From Gentiana macrophylla (Eukaryota; Streptophyta; Magnoliopsida; Gentianales; Gentianaceae): DNA of 64,000 nt. The stretch's first letter is position 1. Every line of letters starts with the position of its first letter. The stretch lies in the NCBI GenBank assembly GCA_026214975.1, contig JAOBSW010001129.1, forward strand, positions 1-64,000, given 5' to 3'. The translations under genes were made by a program, and so were the position numbers. This document shows, one piece after another, positions 58,352-64,000 of this stretch. Below the pieces are notes generated by a model. The model was not told the DNA's origin. It searched no databases and worked only from the letters and a program-made list of their open reading frames with translations.

Positions 58352-59500
58352 CCTAATGATAACAGGGACTGAATATGATTCTGAAACATAAAATGGACCC
58401 TCGGTAAATCGGCCTATACCCTCGATTTACCGGAGCTGATTTTTCCCGATTTCTTCTGGGACTGTGCTGCTGATGATAAAAGATGATGAACTGCAGCAAC
58501 AATGTGTAGGAGCAGCACTATTCAACAAATGAAGATGGAAAGAATGGTGATTGGGTGTTAAAATAGAAGAAAGATGAAGGCTTTTGGTGGCGATAGTGGC
58601 GGTGATGGTGGCCTAGGTTTTGAAAAAAGAAAAGAAAAAAAGAATATTTGGTGATAAAGAAGAAAATAATTGATGGGGATGATAAATAATGGTGGTGGAC
58701 GGGTATTTATATAGGAGAAATGGGTAGAAGATGGAAGGATTTGGTGGGAGATTAAGTAGAGGAGTAATGAGGTTGAGGGATTTGATGGGTTTGATTAATG
58801 GGATTGAGGTGGAGTTATGGAGGAGTGTGGGAAAGGATGAAATGATATAAAAAAGGGAAAATGGGGTGGTTTTGCTGACTAGTGGACATGCTGATGCAAC
58901 GTATGTCCTTCACGCTTCACCAAAAAGTATGCTTTTCAATCTAACACTCAGAAACTGAAAAAACCTAGCTCGGTAACCTGGAGGTAACTCCTGGTTTACC
59001 GGGGCTTATTTTTCCAAGATTTTTCTGCCCTCCTGCTCTGCACACCTTATAACAACTTACTTCTCAATCCTGACCTAAAAAATCACTAGTTTCTTCTCCT
59101 TTTTGTTGCTACTCTGACTCAATCCTAACCTACTTCACTAGAATCCACAACGAGTAAAAAAAAACCTTCCCAACAACCATCGGTTTCAAGCCTAAAGGTG
59201 CGGTAGGATGAAAAAACACTCGTCATTTCATCCGGCTACTTTTTTTGAATTCTATCCTAACTAAGAGTCCAGGAGAATAGTTCTGAGTTTAAAGTCGTTA
59301 GCTCAACTTACCTTCAGATTTACACTCAGTCAAAGGTTGGGGCTTTAACTCAGCAAACTCGCATCTTTGAGGTTTCAACCTTCATGCACTTCCTTCTCGT
59401 CGGTCATTATCTTTTAGGAGTGACATTCCCGGGTTTTCCATAAAAACTTTCTGAGCTCTCTTCCTAGTACGTCTCACTCTCTTTGCTCATGTGCAAGGCC
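58352..59500 (-). other. Element A spacer between protease and env-position ORF
   Basis: About 1.1 kb with no RT, RNase H or integrase similarity in any frame I read. It contains two GGTAAACC-type palindromes (58403-58432 and 58972-59012) and a GT-rich stretch (about 58540-58880). Confidence 0.55.
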
Positions 59501-59501
59501 G

Positions 59502-60140
59502 TCATCTGCTTTGAGATCTAAACTTTTTGCCCAAGGATTCCACGTTTTCCACTGTAGGCTCTACTCTGTCACTATGCAATACGGAAGGACTAGCCTCTGT
59601 GAGCGTCTTGTTGTGGTCCTTTTCTTCGTGTTCTCTAAGCATTGATCTAATGAATTCCTGCTCATAGGTTTCCACTATAACCTCTCGTTGCCTATGACCT
59701 ACCTTCTTTATCTCAATGATTTCCACTTTCCCTGAACCATAAGTCATCTTGTAACATTCCGGCCTATTATCTAGGTGCTCTAGGATTTTCATAGATACGG
59801 CATCATTGTTCAGCTTTAGAGTGATTTCCTCATTATCCAAGTCCATGTTGCTCTGCTGGTCGCTGAGAAGGGTCTACCTAATAGAACTGGGGCACTCGGA
59901 TCCTCAGGTACGTCTAAAACCATGAAATTTATTGGTAATACGAATCCTCTTGCCTTAATCGTGGAATCTTTTAGTAGGCCGGCAGGCATAACTCCGGTTT
60001 GATCGACAAAGGTCATAGACCGGGTTTGATCCATGACAATTGGAATCTGAATCTTCTGGCAGAGGGATAGAGGGAGAATGTTACAGCTCGAACCGGAATC
60101 ACAAGGGCTTAAACCTACAGATATACTGTTGATAGAGATC
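59502..60140 (-). pseudogene. Aspartic protease of element A
   Basis: The active site is seen as CDSGSSCNILPLSLC (about 60110-60060), then TFVDQTGVMPAGLLKDS and APVLLGRPFSATSRA (60034-59830), then a C-terminal piece ending in a stop at 59502. A frameshift lies at 59816-59846. The next frames do not lead to RT, so the protein would end soon after protease. Confidence 0.7.
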
Positions 60141-60600
60141 GGGAGTCGAAACGTCCCAGGGTTTCCTCACTTTTCTACCGTGTCAGAGTCCGGGTAATCC
60201 TCAGACTCTGAGAACATAGTGTCCGGATCCTCCTCCGGATCATCAGAGTTGTAGTCGGACGATATATCAATTAGCTCGATTGGAAACGTACCCGGCCGAT
60301 ATGTCGCGTACTCTTTTTAGTTTTCCTCGGCTTCCTATTTAAGCGTTTCAGTCTCCTCCTCCACACACTTCTTGTCTGCTTCGTATTACTCTCTGTCTTG
60401 TGATCCAGGATACATAGAGATTGTCTTGATGTTCAACACGGTACAAGGCATTGCTTTTGACTCGTCTAGCCTTAATCGCTCTTGCTTGACGGAATTTCCG
60501 AAGTGTCCTGATATTCCTGCAAAAGAGACTAAGTAAAAGAAAGAAAAGGTTAGCAACTCCCGCTTCGGTTAGGGATGAACCCAACTGTTGCGGACCTACT
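60141..60600 (-). pseudogene. Gag N-terminal remnant of element A
   Basis: The phrase RNIRTLRKFRQARAIKARRVK (60540-60440) follows a pyrimidine tract and CAG, like the start of Athila Gag. Stops follow quickly, and the central Gag core (WERFKE..CPHH region) is missing, so most of gag is deleted. From 60601 to 60831 there is a leader with one GGTAAATCGG motif pair (60662-60695). Confidence 0.55.
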
Positions 60601-60831
60601 AACTAAAATCAACTAGATATACACAGAATAACAAGGGTTGTCAGAATTCGATTTTCTGGACCTCGGTAAATCGGTGGTAATCCACGGTAAACCGGGCCTA
60701 GAATTTCTCATTCTGGCAGTTAAACAGTGCAGGTTTGATCCAGGACGACTCAAGACTCAAAAAGAATATAAATTTAAAAAAAATGACTTCTTAATTAGAA
60801 TTAAAATGTTTATTCTTGAAATTGGCCATTG

Positions 60832-60849
60832 TCCCCAGCAACTGCGCCA
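60832..60849 (-). promoter_or_regulatory. Primer binding site (tRNA-Asp type), element A
   Basis: Plus strand tccccagcaactgcgcca, two mismatches to the tRNA-Asp 3' end, then aaaact and the LTR. Confidence 0.82.
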
Positions 60850-60855
60850 AAAACT

Positions 60856-62268
60856 TGATCGCGTTTAAGTCACTTACGTCGATATTACTGGCAAGAGTAC
60901 TAGGTCAATCGCAGTATAGCAAGGGTGAATCAATGTCGATCCCACAGAGACAATGCAACTCAAGCATAAACTATTCTAATCTTAATTAAGAAGACACATA
61001 TATGGTCTTTGACCAACAATTAACATAAAAGAAATGTGGTATTCCTCCCCCTCTTCCCACCGATCTACCAACTTGGCCTAGCTAATCTTTAGGTTTACTT
61101 CCCTACATAATTTCCTTAAATCAAATCAATTGATTTTTTACTTCATTTTTAAGCTATGGGTGCAACTCCTAACCCTCTATACTCCGACCATGGTAGTAGA
61201 TAACCTATACGCCAGCTACCCTGCTTAATTGGTCCGTAATAGCCCATACGCATAAAGAACTAGAATTGCCAGTATTGAGCGCTAACTCATACCGTTAACC
61301 CGCCTAGGCATCTATTGACACTGATTAGCACGTTCCTAGTGTCCATCAAGACAATGTCGTAACTAACACTTCACTATCAGTACTTCATGTTAATTTACGA
61401 ATTACGAATACTAGATTGGCTAGACCTATTACTCGTTTTAATTATTTATGTCGATCAACGTAACTGACGCTGAGCCTCCGGATTAGGTTTTCTGAACTTT
61501 GCCTCGGTAAACCGGTATAGACCGCCGGTTTACCAAGGTCGGATTTTCCTATTTCAGGATCTACATTGCTCAATTCTGATTAATCTAAGTAATTTATGAG
61601 GTCGTTAAACATGCAGATTAACTAAAACACATGAATACAAACAGATCTACCATATTAAAGACATAAAAGAATGTTCAAAGCTTCATACATTCAACAATGG
61701 AGATCTAGCTTGATCCACTCAAGCTAGAGATGGTAAGGAAGGGAAGGAAACCAGAAAATATACTTCAAATTGTATAATGTATATAATAAAAGATGGAATA
61801 TAATTGAGAGCTTAGGTAATAATCATTTTATGCGCCCTTATATAGATAGAATAGCCGACATATGAATCTTAGAAACCCTAACCAACCTTGTAGATGCGAC
61901 AAAATCAATTTCTTGTTCCCCAAGACCCTAGGTTTATCGGGCCTAGCCCATGGTAAACCGAGCCTTCTATTCTTCTTTTTCTCTGGCAGATCTCTTCTTT
62001 GACTTCATTTACTTGGCCCAACATTCTTTCTTCTGGTCCAGCTCCGTCCTTAAATGTTCCGGATTTGATACATCCTGAAAATACATAAAACGAGGCAATA
62101 CAATACCAAATCTTTGGGATAATGACACAAATACAGAATTACGAACTTAGGAACATGTACAAAGCATTTAACATATATTACATACAATAAAGAGCCTATC
62201 TATCCTCTCTTGAGCATAATTCGGGGTGAATAAAGGTATAATTAATGGTACAACTTAGAACGTTATCA
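60856..62268 (-). repeat. 5' LTR of element A
   Basis: Pairs with 28601-30038 and ends CGTTATCA followed by the CCACA duplication. It keeps both palindromes (about 61504-61537 and 61929-61964). Confidence 0.92.
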
Positions 62269-62273
62269 CCACA

Positions 62274-62496
62274 CGGATAGGTCCTCCCGGTTATGGTGAA
62301 GAAGGGTCTAGCCCGAACTTCACCTCCGATGCGAAGTCCTCCAAAGAGGTGGGACCAAAACAAATTCTGGACATATCATAAAGACATTGGGCATGATCTG
62401 GACGGTTGTAGAGATTTTCAGAGCGATGTTGATGCTGCAATCGCTGAAGGGAAGTTGGATGAGGTCGTACGCCGATCTCACTCTCCCAAACCGTAG
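62274..62496 (+). pseudogene. Gag of the Tat element, C-terminal part
   Basis: Resumes after element A. The phrase NKFWTYHKDIGHDLDGCRDF is a degraded form of the Y-C-x-F-H-x4-G-H-x4-C zinc-finger-like motif of Tat Gag, and it is followed by the usual AIAEGKLDEVV segment and a stop. Confidence 0.8.
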
Positions 62497-62559
62497 GGTG
62501 GACGTGACTACCCGTGAAGGAATTTCAATCAAGATCGGGGGCGACAGGGGGAGCCCCAA

Positions 62560-63195
62560 AAAATAAGAGACCGATCTTCGGAAAGAGAACGACAGATAGA
62601 TAACCGCCCAATAAACACTATCAACACTATTATGGGCGGCCCCAGCAAAGTAGCCATAACGCTCGACCTGAGAGCTCGCAGGAAAACATAAGTGATCATA
62701 GGCCTACTCGGGAAGTGGCTTATGGTCCTAAGGATCCGCTTACGTTGGTCACGAATAATGAAGGTTTAGTCATAGAGGCCGTGGTGAACAAGAATCTGGT
62801 AAAGAGGATTTGTGTCGATACAGGTAGTGTTGTAAATGACCTCTACTATTAGGACTTTCATTCCATGAATCTAAAAGAGTCAGAATGAACCCCGGTCTCA
62901 GCACCTCTGTTCGGATTATCCGGACACCTAGTCAATTCTATGGGAATGGGTTGGCTCACAACAACATTTGGAAAATAATCAGAGGGAAGGACACTCATGG
63001 TCACTTATGTCAAAGTCTGGGCCTCCTCGGCATATAAAATCATCTTGGGAAGCCCGCTTTAATAAACCTTCGAGCCGTTATTTCTCCGGCTCACATCAGC
63101 TTGAGGTTTCAGACCATAGATGAATCAGTCGAAATTAAGGGAGATCTGGAGGTTGCCAGAAGCTACTATGCGGGTACCATAAAGAACAAATGAGT
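62560..63195 (+). pseudogene. Protease region of the Tat element
   Basis: INTIMGGPSK (about 62615) and DPLTLVTNNEGLVIEAVVNKNLVKRICVDTGSVV (about 62735-62835) give a clear retropepsin D-T-G-S active site. LFGLSGHLVNSMG and SAYKIILGSPL follow. At least five stops break it. After about 63195 no RT is found before the tandem array. Confidence 0.75.
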
Positions 63196-63444
63196 AGTCT
63201 TATCCGGAGAAGCTCGGCAAGTTCCCTATACTTGCTATTTCCCATTCATGCAATTTCAATTTCGCTTGTTTTCTCGCAACTTCATTACCAATTCATTTTG
63301 TTTGAAACTATGCTTCAATAAATATCGCTCTAGAAGCGCCTAGTTTTCAATTTTCATGACACGTTTCTTTCTCTTGTCTTATCATTACGAGCGGCCATAC
63401 GTCCATAAAGACAAAATTAACCAAGCTCCTCAATTCAGATGATC
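63196..63444 (+). other. Spacer between Tat protease and tandem array
   Basis: Noncoding. It reads as untranslated DNA rich in CTTG and TTTC words, with nothing recognised. Confidence 0.4.
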
Positions 63445-64000
63445 ACGTTTACGTGAGAAGTCAGACCAACCTGGCCCGGCTCGCTGTAACTTAAAAATGA
63501 GAAGTCAGTCTAACTTGGCCCTGCTCGTCTCAAAACATTTACGCGAGAAGTCAGACCGACTTGGCCCAGCTCGCAGTAACTTAAAAACAAGAAGTCAGTA
63601 TAACCTAGCCCTGCTTGTCCCAAAACATTTACGCCAGTTGTCAGACTGACCTGGCCCAGCTCTTCGTAACTTAAAAACGAGAAGTCAGTCTAACATGGCC
63701 CTGCTCGTCTCAAAACATTTACGCGTGAAGTCCGACCGACTTGGCCTAGCTCGCCAAAACATAAAAATGAGAAGTCAGTCTAACCTGGCCATGCTCGTCA
63801 AAAAACATTTACGCGGGAAGTCAGACCGATCTGGCCCAGCTCGTCATAACTTAAAAATGAGAAGTCTGTCTAACCTGGCCCTGCTCGTCTCAAGACATTT
63901 ATGCGAGAAGTCAGACCGACCTAGCCTAGCTCTCCATAACTTAAGTGAGTGGTCATTCCGACCTTGCACCGATCGCCATACACTTAAAGCGAGAAGTCGG
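63445..64000 (+). repeat. 90-bp tandem array, continuing off the window
   Basis: The word acattt(a)cg recurs with its T-run ending at 63450, 63540, 63630, 63720, 63810 and 63900, an exact 90-bp period over at least six units. Each unit is a dimer of two related halves, one with gagaagtcagaccgacctggcccagctcg and one with gagaagtcagtctaacctggccctgctcg. Tandem repeats inside or next to Tat-lineage untranslated regions are known and can seed satellites. Confidence 0.92.

Larger units (their letters stand above)
28601..62268 (-). mobile_element. Athila-lineage element A (about 7.7 kb own sequence), interrupted
   Basis: LTRs at 28601-30038 and 60856-62268 begin TGATCGCGT and end CGTTATCA, with a perfect duplication CCACA (28596-28600 and 62269-62273) inside the Tat gag. 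The PBS is at 60832-60849 and the polypurine tract at 30039-30049. Coding on the minus strand: gag N-terminal piece, protease, then an env-position ORF split by element B. No RT, RNase H or integrase sequence was found, so it looks nonautonomous. Confidence 0.9.

Noticed and set aside
63445..64000. CRISPR-like array
   Set aside because: The 90-bp units are similar throughout, without unique spacers, and the context is a plant retrotransposon. It is a tandem satellite-like array.

Overview
This window is plant nuclear DNA, almost certainly intergenic heterochromatin of a flowering plant. It is AT-rich and filled with Athila and Tat lineage Ty3/gypsy LTR retrotransposons, primed by sequences complementary to plant tRNA-Asp. 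It also holds a Helitron with an RPA-like passenger gene, Stowaway and PIF/Harbinger-type MITEs, CACTA ends and a Pack-MULE. No intact host gene was found; the only host-gene sequences are fragments of a PGIP-like and a type II peroxiredoxin gene. The species cannot be named from sequence alone.

Left part (1 to about 19.1 kb): a decayed minus-strand Helitron with N-terminal exons, an HUH Rep domain, a PIF1-type helicase and a downstream RPA-like OB-fold gene. Two later insertions break it. A full-length Athila element ('family 1', 351-10532, 5-bp duplication CCATG) sits inside an RPA exon. A copia-type solo LTR (14636-16598, duplication GTAAT) sits inside the Rep region.

Middle part (about 19.1-26.7 kb): small DNA transposons in otherwise anonymous DNA. 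These are a PIF/Harbinger-type element with TAA duplications (19428-20042), a Pack-MULE carrying a PGIP fragment (20282-21335), a peroxiredoxin exon fragment near a CACTA terminus (23505-24111), a second CACTA terminus (24561) and a perfect Stowaway MITE (25615-25847).

Right part (26.7-64 kb): a four-level nest. A decayed plus-strand Tat element (5' LTR 26715-27341, gag, protease, then a 90-bp tandem array that runs off the window) is split by Athila element A (28601-62268, duplication CCACA). A is split by Athila element B (32224-58205). B in turn contains a family D solo LTR (32477-34193), the comparatively well preserved Athila element C (40412-50989, duplication CCGTC) and a family 1 solo LTR (53822-55269). 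All the Athila copies read on the minus strand, so in plus coordinates each runs 3' LTR, polypurine tracts, env-position ORF (if any), integrase, RNase H, RT, protease, gag, PBS, 5' LTR.

The most interesting signals are noncoding. Each Athila family has its own short palindrome a short distance upstream of the LTR TATA box, echoed in internal noncoding DNA, and this is the most divergent part of the C LTR pair. Three of four families keep a second polypurine-like tract plus hairpin about 0.91-0.95 kb inside the 3' LTR (family B at about 1.4 kb). Element B retains exactly the 7 nt between its LTR and PBS at its outer U5 end, as expected if untrimmed cDNA was integrated.
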